Counted from the stretch's first letter, positions 42,931-52,991 are shown. The stretch: DNA of 64,000 bases from Paenibacillus spongiae (GCF_024734895.1 NZ_CP091430.1:5846501-5910500), one strand, 5' to 3'. Program-made: numbers and translations. The notes: a model not told the origin generated them from the sequence alone.

Positions 42931-43122
42931 TCAATTCCAGCAAGTCTCTTCCGTCCGCCTCTTCAATCCTTCTATTTGCTCTTTCACGTCTTCCTTCCCC
43001 AAAATATCTTGCCAGACCGCATTCACCCCTTTATCGATAAAATCAAAATTATAGAAGTACGTGATCTGAAAAGCAGTCAAGATTTCGATGTTCTTATGTA
43101 TCCATTTTCGATTATCTGTCAA
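42931..43122 (-). CDS. Hypothetical small protein, 63 residues (doubtful)
   Basis: TTG start at 43120-43122 with GGAG about 12 nt upstream. Composition is protein-like (charged helix KEDVKEQIEGLKRRTEE, aromatic stretch FQITYFYNFDFIDKG), but there is no recognised motif. It could be the remnant of a longer gene. The surrounding 42765-43220 gap otherwise shows only a possible hairpin near 42816-42855 (TTCCCGG/CCGGGAA) after spxH. Confidence 0.3.
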   Translation of the reverse strand: MTDNRKWIHKNIEILTAFQITYFYNFDFIDKGVNAVWQDILGKEDVKEQIEGLKRRTEETCWN

Positions 43123-43220
43123 TATCAGCCTATCTCCGTGAAATGGTAATTTAATCCATTAAACAAGCGATATGATATAATGATAGCATTCAAAGCTGAG
43201 TTTCAGGCAGGAGGATAGGG

Positions 43221-45173
43221 ATGAATCAGTTTCTGATTTTAGCTGTACTGGCGAGCTTTATTATAGGCAGGTTGATAGGAACGAGATTAAGCTATGCCAA
43301 GCAAATCGGCGCGTCTCTGCTTAGCGTCGTGGTCACGTCGGCCATATTTTGGTTCACCTACGTGCGGGATCATCCATCGAGCAGTCCGGGAATAAACGAA
43401 ATGTGGTGGCTGATCAGTATCGTCATCGTCTCCATGCTGTTCTATCTACTGCTTGAAATGTTCGATCCCCTTCCGCTCGGCGAGCGGGGCGACCGGCTCT
43501 CCGAATCCAGGAACCCGCTTGCGAGGTTGTTGGCCTGGATGCGCAGGCAGCACCGATACGCTCAAGTATTGTTTATCGCCATTCGTCATGGCGTAGGCCG
43601 GAACCTTGCCGTCAGACGTACCTCCTTCACGGACCGCAAGCTTGCCGTCTCCCTTCGCAAAATGCTAGAGAAGTGCGGCGGCTTCTTCATTAAATTCGGG
43701 CAAGTGCTCTCCACGCGTTCGGATCTGTTTCCCCCTGTCTTTATTGAAGAGCTTTCTCATCTGCAGGAAAACGTAGCCCGGTTAACGACTAAGCAGATCG
43801 AGAGCATATTGGCCAAAGAGCTGCCCGAGCCCAAAGACGAGCTGTTCAGCTACTTTGATATGGAGCCTCTTGCAGCGGCATCGATCGGGCAAGTCCACCG
43901 CGCTACGCTTCGGAAGAACGGCAAGGACGTGGTCGTGAAGCTGCTTCGGCCCGATATCATATTCCTGCTGCGTAGAGATCTCGACATTCTCATCCGGTTT
44001 GCCTCCTGGGCGTCGCGCAGATCCGCATGGGCGAGAAGCATCGGTTTTCTCGATCTGGCCAAAGGCTTCTCCGCCGCGATGAAAGAAGAGACGGACTTCC
44101 GTATCGAAGCCCGCAACTTAGCGCAGGTATCCGCAGCGATGGAGAACAGCAAGACGAAGGTGAGAACGCCTAAGGTCTACCCGGAAATCAGCACTTCATC
44201 GATTCTTGTTCTGGAATATATGGAGGGTGTGAGCGTCAAGAAAGGGGCTGCCCTGTTGTCGGAACGGGGCATCGACAGCCGGCTCATCCAACAGGAGATA
44301 TTCGATTGCGTCATGGCTCAAATCTTCTTTCAGGGCATCTTTCATGCGGATCCGCACCCTGGCAACGTATATATTATGCAGGACGGAACACCGGCCTTAT
44401 TGGACTTCGGTTCGGTTGGCAGGCTGGGTACCTTGCAGCAGGATGCGCTGAAGAGGCTGCTAATCGGATTCGAGCAGCGGAATGCCTATGTCATTATGGA
44501 TTCGCTTCTGCAGCTGACCGAGACCAAACAGGAGATCGACAAGGAAGGATTGGAGCAGGCCATCAGCCAGCTGCTTGTCCAGATCGCATACAACGTAACA
44601 GGCAATTCCGATGCGTTTATCCAAGGGCTCTTCCGCATCATCTCCGAATTCGGACTCGCCTTCTATCCGATGGTCGCCGGCGTATTCCGCTCCTTGATCA
44701 CGCTGGAAGGAACGATGCTGCAATTGAATCCGGATTTCAGCCTCTTGGGTGAAATCAAACGATTCGCCAAGCAATATCTATCGGAGTTTCTGCCCGTCGG
44801 CAGTGTCGACGATATACGTAAAACGGCGGAGAACGAGCTGATTGAGCTGCTTCCGGTACTTAGACGGCTGCCAAGGCGCATCGATAATCTGGGCACGATG
44901 CTGGAGAAAGGCGAGCTTTCCGTCAAGGTTGGCTTCTTCTCGGATAAGACAAATTCGTCGTTCATCGCCAAGTGGATCGCCCAGCTGCTGCTTGCCTTTG
45001 TCGGTCTGGCCTTCGGGGGCATATCCATCGGCTTGCTGTACTTGGGGGAAGCCCAGCCGGCAGAAGGGTTCTCGGTCTTGTCCATGTTCGGTTACGCCGG
45101 GGTGCTCGTCAGCTCCATATTACTGATCCGCGTTGCCATCCATGCCATTCGGGAGTTGAAGGTAGACAGATAA
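43221..45173 (+). CDS. ABC1/AarF/UbiB kinase-like membrane protein
   Basis: 650 residues: about three membrane helices at the N-terminus (1-85), an atypical kinase domain, and two helices at the C-terminus (about 585-640). ABC1 motifs: KxGQ segment KFGQVLSTRSDLFPP, the A-rich loop AAASIGQVHRATL, VVVKLLRPDI with the catalytic Lys, catalytic loop FHADPHPGNVYIM and metal-binding LLDFGSVG. UbiB-family proteins support isoprenoid quinone synthesis and lipid homeostasis as ATPases or kinases. N-terminal membrane helices are less usual than the common C-terminal pair. SD GGAGG; monocistronic, ended by the terminator at 45233. Confidence 0.9.
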   Translation: MNQFLILAVLASFIIGRLIGTRLSYAKQIGASLLSVVVTSAIFWFTYVRDHPSSSPGINEMWWLISIVIVSMLFYLLLEMFDPLPLGERGDRLSESRNPLARLLAWMRRQHRYAQVLFIAIRHGVGRNLAVRRTSFTDRKLAVSLRKMLEKCGGFFIKFGQVLSTRSDLFPPVFIEELSHLQENVARLTTKQIESILAKELPEPKDELFSYFDMEPLAAASIGQVHRATLRKNGKDVVVKLLRPDIIFLLRRDLDILIRFASWASRRSAWARSIGFLDLAKGFSAAMKEETDFRIEARNLAQVSAAMENSKTKVRTPKVYPEISTSSILVLEYMEGVSVKKGAALLSERGIDSRLIQQEIFDCVMAQIFFQGIFHADPHPGNVYIMQDGTPALLDFGSVGRLGTLQQDALKRLLIGFEQRNAYVIMDSLLQLTETKQEIDKEGLEQAISQLLVQIAYNVTGNSDAFIQGLFRIISEFGLAFYPMVAGVFRSLITLEGTMLQLNPDFSLLGEIKRFAKQYLSEFLPVGSVDDIRKTAENELIELLPVLRRLPRRIDNLGTMLEKGELSVKVGFFSDKTNSSFIAKWIAQLLLAFVGLAFGGISIGLLYLGEAQPAEGFSVLSMFGYAGVLVSSILLIRVAIHAIRELKVDR

Positions 45174-45232
45174 TAATTCCTCCAAGCTAGGAATCAGTTT
45201 GATGAGTATACATCCTATCATTGAGTCGATAT

Positions 45233-45276
45233 GAAGGAGCATGAACGGCGCTGTCAGGCCGACGTTCATGCTCCTT
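45233..45276. terminator. Bidirectional terminator
   Basis: AAGGAGCATGAACG/CGTTCATGCTCCTT, a 14-bp arm pair, followed by TGTTTAC on the right. It lies 3 nt from the GH95 stop codon and also closes the UbiB-like transcript. Confidence 0.75.
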
Positions 45277-45278
45277 GT

Positions 45279-47528
45279 TTACAAGGAAACGATTCTACAG
45301 GCTTCGCCTGCTTGCAGGGGGATGGTGAACGTACGTCTCAAGCCGCAGACGAGCTCCGTTATCTTATCGCCGATCCGGACCTGCAGACGCTCTCCCGCAA
45401 AGTCGTTTTGTACGCGGAAGATACCGCCGCGTTCGGCACGCAGCTCTATAAAGTCGAGCAAGTTCTCACTCATTCTCGCAGAGACGAACACGCCCATCTC
45501 GCCGCGGAAATCGCGGAACTCGATGCACTTTGCGGCCCAGTCAGCGGGCACTGCCGGAAAAGCGCGTAGCGTTTCGCCGTCCGTATGCAGCAGCATCTCC
45601 TGCAGTGCGCAAACCGCTGCGAAGTTACCCTCCAGCGTAAACGGGCGGTAATGGAACATGCAGATACCGGCCTTCTTGTAGTCGCCGTTCAGATGGAACC
45701 CATTCTGCGAGCAAGTGTACCTCCACATTTGCTGCAGATGATATACGGCCGCTTCGCCGTTGCCCTGTTGCGCGTACATGGCGGCAGCCCATGCGAACGA
45801 ATAACCGACCCACTGTCCTTTACCGAGCACTTCCAAATTATTGATCGTCTCATCCGCGATTTTCCGGTCCCGCTCCGATCCTCGCCGATCCAGCACCCGC
45901 AGCGGATAAATGGCCATCATATGCGACATATGCCGATGGCTTTCCGTCAGCGATTCCTTCGGATTGACCATCAGCACGTCCCGCTCGTTAACGGCGAGCT
46001 CCGGCAGCTTCGCAAGCACATCCGCCCATCGATTGGCATCGGCGGCAAGGGTAAGTCTTCCCGCCATATCCTGCAAACGGCGGAACAAATAAATAAGCAG
46101 CGACAAATCGTAGTTGCTGACCGGATCCAACCATGCCGACAGCCTGTTGTCGTGAATTTCCGGCGAGCTTGAGACCGGCAGCCCCAGCTTTCCGTCCTCC
46201 CCCTCTGTCAGCCAGCGCTGCACGCACTCCGCCGTTTCCCGGAAGTACACATACGCTTTGTCACGGAGAAAATCGACGTCACCCGTATACAGCCAGTAAT
46301 GGTCGAACGCCTGACATACCCATATGTGGTTCGTAATGCTCAGGCTGTACATCGGCCAGCCGCCCATCGCTTTGCCGTTAAGCGTCATAACCGACGGAAG
46401 GTTGATGCCCGGTGCATCGAAGAAGCTTTGCGCAAACCGCTTCGCCTCCGGCCGCAAATTCCACAGGAAATCGATGAAGCTCTCACCTTCTTCGAGATGA
46501 TTCGCCTTCAAATAGTGCCAATAGCATAACTGCGTATTCAGATCATGATGGTAATCGCCCTTCCATGGCGGGAGCAGCCCTTCGTCGGCTGTCCATACCC
46601 CTTGCAGCGGCATCGGCGGCGCACCTTTGCGCGAGCAGGAGGCGAACAAATAGTTGTTTAAGTACCACTGCTTCTCTGCTTCCTCGTCCGGTAAAGCAAC
46701 CTCGCTTTTGCCCCAGTAGCGTTTCCACCAATCAAGGTGATCTCGGAATGCGGCATCGAAGCCGGCGTCGAGCTCGGCAGTCACTTTCCGTTTTGCCTCA
46801 TCCAGCCACTCTTCACCGTCGCGGTTGGACGCAATCGCATAGACTGCCAGACGTTCCCCATCCGCTATTTGCCGCTCCGCGATAACAATCGCGTAATCGA
46901 GCTCATGGTTAGTTCTCTGGTAAAACCAACGAACTTCACCCTCTTCATGCTGCTCAGCGACCGGATAACCGAGCCGGGTCAGGCTTGTGTGAAACACCGG
47001 ATCCGCGCTAGCGTCCTCCAGCATCCCCGCATAATCCGGCGGCACGATGTCCAGCCTGCCCTCTGCGGAAGTCTCGCCGGCGATTCGGATATAGCCAAGA
47101 CCGTTAACTGCATGAAGGTAGCTTGACACCAGGAGGGAATGGCCGGCAAACGCAAGCTCTACATGCGCGCATGCATCACGTAATGCAAGGCGGCTCCTGA
47201 CGCTGCCGGCAGGCTGGCCAAACCGCAGCTCCAACCGGCCTGCCGGCAGCTTGGTTGGATACGGATACTTTTCGTAAATGCTATCGAACCGGTTAAGCAG
47301 CCCTTCCTGATCGGCCCGCCGTACGCATTCGATCATTTCCGCATAAGTGAAACGTTCGTCGAGCACCTCGGGCGCCAGGCGCAAATCCCACAAATCGCCG
47401 CGGTCGAGGCTGAAGCGGAGCGGCTCTCCGTTACCCCATAGCAAGCACCCGGTCAATCCGTTACCGAGCGGAAGCGCCTCGTCCCACCTTGTAATCGGCT
47501 GATTGAATATCAGATCATGCTTTTCCAT
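45279..47528 (-). CDS. Glycoside hydrolase family 95-like enzyme (alpha-L-fucosidase type)
   Basis: 749 residues from ATG 47528, chosen over 47669 because a perfect SD (GAGGAGG) precedes it. N-terminal beta-domain starts with the GH95 signature W-D-E-A-L-P-L-G-N-G (RWDEALPLGNGLTGCLLWG). Then an alpha/alpha toroid with WKGDYHHDLNTQLCYWHYLK, SSSPEIHDN and a C-terminal small beta-domain. GH95 enzymes are mostly 1,2-alpha-L-fucosidases or alpha-L-galactosidases acting by inversion with Asn/Asp and Glu. No signal peptide, so it should act on imported oligosaccharide. The nearby ABC transporter (49699-52883) is the likely supplier. Confidence 0.87.
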   Translation of the reverse strand: MEKHDLIFNQPITRWDEALPLGNGLTGCLLWGNGEPLRFSLDRGDLWDLRLAPEVLDERFTYAEMIECVRRADQEGLLNRFDSIYEKYPYPTKLPAGRLELRFGQPAGSVRSRLALRDACAHVELAFAGHSLLVSSYLHAVNGLGYIRIAGETSAEGRLDIVPPDYAGMLEDASADPVFHTSLTRLGYPVAEQHEEGEVRWFYQRTNHELDYAIVIAERQIADGERLAVYAIASNRDGEEWLDEAKRKVTAELDAGFDAAFRDHLDWWKRYWGKSEVALPDEEAEKQWYLNNYLFASCSRKGAPPMPLQGVWTADEGLLPPWKGDYHHDLNTQLCYWHYLKANHLEEGESFIDFLWNLRPEAKRFAQSFFDAPGINLPSVMTLNGKAMGGWPMYSLSITNHIWVCQAFDHYWLYTGDVDFLRDKAYVYFRETAECVQRWLTEGEDGKLGLPVSSSPEIHDNRLSAWLDPVSNYDLSLLIYLFRRLQDMAGRLTLAADANRWADVLAKLPELAVNERDVLMVNPKESLTESHRHMSHMMAIYPLRVLDRRGSERDRKIADETINNLEVLGKGQWVGYSFAWAAAMYAQQGNGEAAVYHLQQMWRYTCSQNGFHLNGDYKKAGICMFHYRPFTLEGNFAAVCALQEMLLHTDGETLRAFPAVPADWAAKCIEFRDFRGEMGVFVSARMSENLLDFIELRAERGGIFRVQNDFAGERLQVRIGDKITELVCGLRRTFTIPLQAGEACRIVSL

Positions 47529-47652
47529 TCTAATATCCTCCTCGTATAAGCAGATAAATCCTCCTATGCGCTGCAAAAAGCCACCTCTTGTTATCCTGGA
47601 TGGGAGCTCGCTCCATGCATATGTATCCCAAACCATTCCATTCCGAAATATA

Positions 47653-48201
47653 CTATTCGGATGCAGCATTCTTCTTATTGATTTCCGCCAGCATTGTGAC
47701 GATCGTATCCTGCAGCTCCCATTCCTTCATCAGGCCGAAACGGCGAAGCTGCGACTCTTCATGCTCATTCAGATCCCGGCCAAGGCCCAGCCTGAACTGC
47801 TCCGCCATTTCGTCGTATTTGTTGACATCCTCAATCAGGCCGAGTACATTGCCGTACGGATCGCTAAACGTCAGAAACTTAAATCCGTTGTCGGCATACA
47901 GATGTATTTCCACCCCAATGCTTTGCAAGTAATCCCGAATCGACTCGATCTGCCGCGTTTTGAAATAAAATCCGGATTCGTTGCGGAACCGTCCGAAGTC
48001 CTTCATCTGCAAATCCGGCTCTTCCTTAAGGATAATGAGGCCGCCCTCCGGCAGACCCATAAAGCACATATCCACGCCCGGATCAGGGATCCGGTCGCAT
48101 AAGAATCCAAGATGCTCGATGTACCACTTCGCGGCTTCGATGACATTAGGCACCGGAAGCTGCACGAATTCAAGCTGCAATAAAGGTTTTTCCAGTTTCA
48201 T
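47653..48201 (-). CDS. VOC family protein with C-terminal helical tail
   Basis: 182 residues: a VOC domain (about 8-125; opening LEFVQLPVPNVIEAAKWYIEHLG, closing FSDPYGNVLGLIE) and a ~55-residue helical tail (KYDEMAEQFRLGLGRDLNEH). At the first ligand position it has Gln (VQLPV) rather than His, so it may not bind metal in the usual way. It lies 124 nt upstream of the GH95 gene in the same direction and could be co-transcribed. SD AGGTT. Function unknown. Confidence 0.82.
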   Translation of the reverse strand: MKLEKPLLQLEFVQLPVPNVIEAAKWYIEHLGFLCDRIPDPGVDMCFMGLPEGGLIILKEEPDLQMKDFGRFRNESGFYFKTRQIESIRDYLQSIGVEIHLYADNGFKFLTFSDPYGNVLGLIEDVNKYDEMAEQFRLGLGRDLNEHEESQLRRFGLMKEWELQDTIVTMLAEINKKNAASE

Positions 48202-48742
48202 GCTCTGAACCTCGCTCTCTCGGATTAGTGAGCATTGTACAATGAAAGAAATATGTATCTTTCATGGATTCAACTTATGCGGAAGAATAAAGTAAATATT
48301 TCCATATCCGACTGATTCGACAAAGGATAGCCTTTTCCTTTATCAAAATCTTACCGATGCCGCAATTTCTCCCCTAAAATATTCCTTATCCTGTATTATA
48401 AAGCAGGGAAAACCTCGTTTTGAACCCCTCATATGATTCTACTAGGACGAGCTTCCTCAGCAATTTTTCATGTTCAAGCTGCCAAAAGTCATTACGACAC
48501 CATATCGGATTTTATCAACTACGGACACAAAATGATTGTGTGCAAACATTTTCATATCATTTTCGATCTACTACACTGATGGTATGATATACATGTCATC
48601 TTGATGCAAATGGTACTATGATTGGCATCGGCAGCAGACCCCACGATAGAATCCGCTATCGGACGAACAAATCTTCCAGTCAATGATAACGGTTACGCGG
48701 CATTTAGGAGGGACGATTTAAGAGCACTATTTCTTAGGATCA
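48202..48742. other. Intergenic region between divergent VOC and AraC genes, with a dyad
   Basis: 541 nt without a convincing gene. It contains a dyad at 48242-48265, ATGAAAGA-n8-TCTTTCAT, about 40 nt upstream of the VOC start, which could be an operator for the VOC-GH95 transcript. The remainder is AT-rich promoter-like DNA; no box was singled out. Confidence 0.45.
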
Positions 48743-49594
48743 ATGAAAAGAAACTTCCGGGAAGTGGATACGGATATGGACACTCGGTTGAGGGCGGAAG
48801 CGATTCCGCCCTTTGTTATAAGCGGCGCCGATTCGGGCTCCGTCGTCTATCCTCCCGGCGGTACGTTCGGTCCCCGGGTTCAACAGCACTTACAGCTGGT
48901 CATGCTCCATACCGGATCCATGATTGTAAAAATAGACGACATCAAACATACGGTTCCGCCCGGACATGTCGCACTGCTTTTACCGGGCCATCTGGAGCAT
49001 TTTACTTTCGACGAGAAGCAGGAAACATGGCACCGCTGGATCGACGTTATGACGGAACCGCTGAGCGAAGAGGCACAGCAGTACTTTGAAGGGCTTCCAA
49101 CCTTCATCCCCCTTTCGAATAGGATGAATCAGCTTACCGATCTGATGCTGGCCGTACAAAAAACGGATGATTCCGACATATACGGCAGCGTCAAAGAAGC
49201 GCTCGGCCGCTCGGCGATTTTGCTGTTTCTTACAGAATGCATCCATATGAGCGGCGAGCGACGGAAGCATCCCGCCGTCATGATCGCTAAAGAGGAAATT
49301 CATCAACGATACGGCGAATCGATCAACTTGAAAATGATCTCATCGATGACGAACAATACGCCGGAGCATTTGATTCGATTGTTTCGCCGGGATGAGGGCA
49401 TGACACCTACGCAATATTTATGGCGATACCGGTTAAGCCAGGGTTTGGATTTGCTGAGGGGAACAGGTTTAACCATCGGTGAAATTGCCTACCAGGTCGG
49501 GTTTAAAACATCCTACCATTTTTCACGGACGATCAAGCTTTACACTGGAAAAACACCGAGCGAAATCCGCAAAGAGAGCTGGAGCAGTCTGTAG
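48743..49594 (+). CDS. AraC-family transcriptional regulator
   Basis: 283 residues. The N-terminal cupin-like sensor domain (VVYPPGGTFGPRVQQHLQLVML, seen in part) with HTVPPGHVALLLPG is typical of sugar-responsive AraC proteins. The C-terminal double HTH includes INLKMISSMTNNTPEHLIRLF and LTIGEIAYQVGFKTSYHFSR. A second possible start is ATG 48776. It sits between the GH95/VOC genes and the sugar ABC operon and is the likely activator of one or both. No partner kinase. Confidence 0.88.
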   Translation: MKRNFREVDTDMDTRLRAEAIPPFVISGADSGSVVYPPGGTFGPRVQQHLQLVMLHTGSMIVKIDDIKHTVPPGHVALLLPGHLEHFTFDEKQETWHRWIDVMTEPLSEEAQQYFEGLPTFIPLSNRMNQLTDLMLAVQKTDDSDIYGSVKEALGRSAILLFLTECIHMSGERRKHPAVMIAKEEIHQRYGESINLKMISSMTNNTPEHLIRLFRRDEGMTPTQYLWRYRLSQGLDLLRGTGLTIGEIAYQVGFKTSYHFSRTIKLYTGKTPSEIRKESWSSL

Positions 49595-49629
49595 TCCCCT
49601 TCCTTTTTACGCCGCTCGGTGAAAGCGGC

Positions 49630-49689
49630 GCTGAAACAAGCAATCCGTACATCAGCACTGGCTGCATGTACGGATTGCTTGTTTTCAGC
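49630..49689. terminator. Bidirectional terminator between araC-type and permease genes
   Basis: An almost perfect ~19-bp stem (AAACAAGCAATCCGTACAT / ATGTACGGATTGCTTGTTT) extended by GCTGAAA/TTTTCAGC. It closes two converging transcripts. Confidence 0.85.
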
Positions 49690-49698
49690 TTATTCCCG

Positions 49699-50526
49699 TT
49701 ACCCTTTCACTGAGCCCGCCGAGAGTCCGCTGACGAAATACTTTTGCCCGACGACGCTTAACAGAATAAGCACGGGAATCGCCATCAGGCACGCGCCTGT
49801 GATCGGCGAGGCGTAATCCTCTTTATAGGGATTATTCATAGTCGTGATGCCGACGGCTAGCGTCATCTTATGCTCGGACGTCAAGAAGATGAGTGGTCCG
49901 AGGTAATCGTTCCAAGAACCCATAAAGCTGAGCAGACCGACGATGCCGATTCCGCTCATGGACAATGGGACAGCGATGCGCAGAAACGTTCCAAGCTCCG
50001 AACTGCCGTCGACCCGGGCGCTTTCATACAGCTCCCTGGGAACGGAACCCATCACCTGACGAATCAGAAAAATATTGATAGCCGAAACGGCCCCCGGCAG
50101 AATGACCGGATAGAAAGTGTCCAGCCAACCCCAATTGCGAAACATGACGAACGCCGGAACCAGTGTCATCTGGGCGGGAATCAGGATGGTGGCGATAACA
50201 ATCGTGAAAAGCACATGTTTAAACTTAAAATCGTACCTCGAGAACCCGAAGGCCACTAGTGCGTTGAGCACCATGGCTAACACGGCGACAGATGCCGCAA
50301 TGAACATTCCGTTAAAAAACTGCGTCCAGAAGGGCAGCTTCTGAAACAACAGAATAAAATTGTCCAGTGTCGGCGCCAGAGGCAGCGGATTCAGCGGCTC
50401 TCTCACGATATCGTCGTACTTCTTGAAGGAGGTGCCCACCATAAACAGGAAAGGAACGCAAAACAAAAAGCTCATCAAAGCCAAACATGCATAAATGAAT
50501 AACCGGTGAAACATTCTTCCTGTCAT
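49699..50526 (-). CDS. Carbohydrate ABC transporter permease (MalG/UgpE-like)
   Basis: 275 residues, six membrane helices. EAA loop YESARVDGSSELGTFLRIAVPLS; C-terminus YFVSGLSAGSVKG typical of CUT1 permeases. Last gene of a three-gene operon (binding protein, permease, permease) without its own ATPase. Start ATG 50526; 18 nt separate it from the upstream permease. Confidence 0.92.
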   Translation of the reverse strand: MTGRMFHRLFIYACLALMSFLFCVPFLFMVGTSFKKYDDIVREPLNPLPLAPTLDNFILLFQKLPFWTQFFNGMFIAASVAVLAMVLNALVAFGFSRYDFKFKHVLFTIVIATILIPAQMTLVPAFVMFRNWGWLDTFYPVILPGAVSAINIFLIRQVMGSVPRELYESARVDGSSELGTFLRIAVPLSMSGIGIVGLLSFMGSWNDYLGPLIFLTSEHKMTLAVGITTMNNPYKEDYASPITGACLMAIPVLILLSVVGQKYFVSGLSAGSVKG

Positions 50527-50544
50527 TGGATTGCAGTTCCCCCT

Positions 50545-51438
50545 TTACCGCCTACTCTCTTGCTCTTGGAATAGTTTGATTTGGATGAGACCAACGATCA
50601 GCAGAATCAAAGTAAATATATAACCGATAGCCGACGAATAACCGAATTTCTGGAACCGGAACGCTTGCTCATACATATACATCGTCGGGAACAACAGCGA
50701 GTCGTTGGGTCCTCCGCCGTTGTTCGCAAGCAGATAAGCTTCCGCGAACATGCTGAAGGAGCCGATGATGGCCTGGAACACGATAAAGGTCATGATCGGA
50801 CGCAGCAGCGGAAGCGTGATATGCCACAACCGCTGAATGCCATTCGCTCCGTCGATCTTCGCCGCTTCGATTAGCTCATACGGTATATTTTGCAGCCCGG
50901 CCAGAAAATAGAGGATATTGATGCCTAGGTACCGCCAAGTCACCATAATGATGAGTGCCGGAATTGTCCACTTCGGATTCTCCAGCCATGCAATGGATTC
51001 CATTCCGAAAAGTCCGAGAAACGAATTCAGGATGCCGATTTCCCGGTTATAAATAAAACTGAAGACGATGGCTACGGCAACGGCGGACGTAATGTTGGGC
51101 GTAAAGAAAAAGGTTGCGAACATGCCCTTCCGCCGCTCGACAAAAGGCTGATTGATTAACAGCGCCACGCCAAGCGCAATGGGCAGGACGATGAATAGGC
51201 TTCCGCAAGTAAGCTTCACGCCGTTCCCCATCGACTTCCAGAACCTTTCGTCCTGCAGCAAGTAGGCATAATTTTGGAACCATACGAAGGTCAGCTTCGA
51301 GACCCCCGAATAGAGGCTGATCCAGAACCCGTATATCGTCGGATACAGATTGAATACGGCCTGATGGACAAAGAATGGCAGAATAAATAAGAAAGGCGCG
51401 ATTTTTAACCCCGTGGACGATTTAAAAGGCATGAACAC
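50545..51438 (-). CDS. Carbohydrate ABC transporter permease (MalF/UgpA-like)
   Basis: 297 residues (ATG 51438 or 51432), six membrane helices. The N-terminal KIAPFLFILPFFVHQAVFNLYP is the usual first helix of UgpA-like permeases; the EAA loop is IEAAKIDGANGIQRLWHITLPLL. Partner of the MalG-like permease directly downstream. Substrate probably a fucose- or galactose-type oligosaccharide, judged only from the neighbouring GH95 and sugar-acid genes. Confidence 0.92.
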   Translation of the reverse strand: MFMPFKSSTGLKIAPFLFILPFFVHQAVFNLYPTIYGFWISLYSGVSKLTFVWFQNYAYLLQDERFWKSMGNGVKLTCGSLFIVLPIALGVALLINQPFVERRKGMFATFFFTPNITSAVAVAIVFSFIYNREIGILNSFLGLFGMESIAWLENPKWTIPALIIMVTWRYLGINILYFLAGLQNIPYELIEAAKIDGANGIQRLWHITLPLLRPIMTFIVFQAIIGSFSMFAEAYLLANNGGGPNDSLLFPTMYMYEQAFRFQKFGYSSAIGYIFTLILLIVGLIQIKLFQEQESRR

Positions 51439-51503
51439 TCCCCCAGCCGAAGAAGAAAGAGCAAGACTCTCTCCTTATAAGCTCATTTTTAAAGGTTACT
51501 TCG

Positions 51504-52883
51504 TTATCCCGCTGCTTTTTTCTCCTTCTCGATCAACCGTTCAAGCTCTTCCCGGACTTTTTGTAGAAATTGTTCAGGCGTCAGCTTGCCTTCCGTGTAA
51601 TCGAATTGATATTTGTCCCATGCTTGCGTAAGAAGAGGGCGCCACCAAGCCTGATTTTGATTCGGAGCGTCCTCTACCAGCGTTCCATACAACTCGCCGA
51701 GGTCTTGACCTGCAAAATATTCCGTATATTTGCTGGGCTCATGCAGACCGGGTTCATTGACGGATGTTAGAAGCGCCGGAAACAAGTTAATGATCTCGAA
51801 TCGTTTGACCGACATGGCCGGCGTTAGTTGGGCCGTCTTGAGGTATTCCCACGCCAAATCTTTATTTTTGGAAAATTTGGATATCATCATTCCGGTTCCG
51901 CCCCACACCGTTGTCGGCACCGAGTTCGGACCGCCGAGCGGCATCGGCAATGCAGCCCATTTGCCGCTAAGCTCAGGCACGTTATCGACCAGCAGATTCA
52001 CCCACCAGTCAGGCCCGAAAGCGGCGACATATGTACCGTTCTTAAACCGATCCCAATAACTCGGCCCCTCAAAATACCGGTTATCCATGATTCCTTCCTT
52101 CTTCCAGGCATTCATTCGTTTTAGAGCCGCAAGCGCTTCCGGAGAGTCAAGGCCGATCCCGCCGTCAGTGGTCACGACGTCACCGCCCTCCTGCTTAATG
52201 AGCAGTTCGAAGTACGTGCGGTCACCACCCGTTTTCGTTTCCGAGTCTGCTGGAAAAATATAGTTGTCTTTACCGGTAAGCTTTTTTGCCGCCTCGGTGA
52301 ACGCGTCCCATGTTTTCAGTTCCGCCACATTGATACCCGCTTCATCGAAAATATCTTTACGATAATAAAGCGCTGAGGCAGTCGCAGCGTGTTCGATTCC
52401 GTATTGCTTGTCATTCACTGTATATAACGCCTGCCGGCCTTTTGACATCGCCTCTTTCAAACCGTCAACCTCCAAATACTGATCCAGCGGCTCGAAAGGA
52501 ACGTCTCCGCGAATAAAGTTCGGAAATTGACCTTGTTCCATATCGAACAAGTCGGGCCCTCCCTCTCCTCCGGAGCGGGAGAGAATCATATACTTATCAG
52601 TCATCGCATTCGCATCCATCAAGTTGACATCCACTGTGACATCGGGGTGGGTCTTCTTGAATTCTTCGTTAACGGCTTCGAGAAATCGTTTATGCGGATC
52701 GGCAAATACCCAGATCGTCAGCTTCTTGCTGTCGGATTTCCCGGTTTCGCCAGTATTGGTATCGCTTTCATTATTGCCTTCGCTTTGGTTGCTACCTGTT
52801 CCGCCCCCCATATTCGGTGTACACGCGGTTGCCGCTAACATAAGAACAAGCATTAGGAGAAACATTGTACGTCGGTTTTTCAA
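51504..52883 (-). CDS. Lipoprotein sugar-binding protein (extracellular solute-binding family 1)
   Basis: 459 residues, TTG start at 52883 with an AGAGGCGG-type SD. Signal peptide with lipobox ATAC (C21), a Gly/Asn/Ser-rich linker (GGGTGSNQSEGNNESDTN), then a family-1 binding fold (KLTIWVFADPHKRFLEAVNEEFKK, YGIEHAATASALYYRKDIF, both shown in part). It delivers sugar to the MalFG-like pair. Its promoter is separate from the upstream catabolic genes, which end with a terminator at 53022. Confidence 0.92.
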   Translation of the reverse strand: MKNRRTMFLLMLVLMLAATACTPNMGGGTGSNQSEGNNESDTNTGETGKSDSKKLTIWVFADPHKRFLEAVNEEFKKTHPDVTVDVNLMDANAMTDKYMILSRSGGEGGPDLFDMEQGQFPNFIRGDVPFEPLDQYLEVDGLKEAMSKGRQALYTVNDKQYGIEHAATASALYYRKDIFDEAGINVAELKTWDAFTEAAKKLTGKDNYIFPADSETKTGGDRTYFELLIKQEGGDVVTTDGGIGLDSPEALAALKRMNAWKKEGIMDNRYFEGPSYWDRFKNGTYVAAFGPDWWVNLLVDNVPELSGKWAALPMPLGGPNSVPTTVWGGTGMMISKFSKNKDLAWEYLKTAQLTPAMSVKRFEIINLFPALLTSVNEPGLHEPSKYTEYFAGQDLGELYGTLVEDAPNQNQAWWRPLLTQAWDKYQFDYTEGKLTPEQFLQKVREELERLIEKEKKAAG

Positions 52884-52991
52884 TGTCGATCCGCCTCTCT
52901 TTTGGATGATAGAGTTGTAATAATGACATTGTAGTTAATTACCTTTCAGAACAAAATGCACCAATCTATCTATTTAATATCTGAAATTGAT

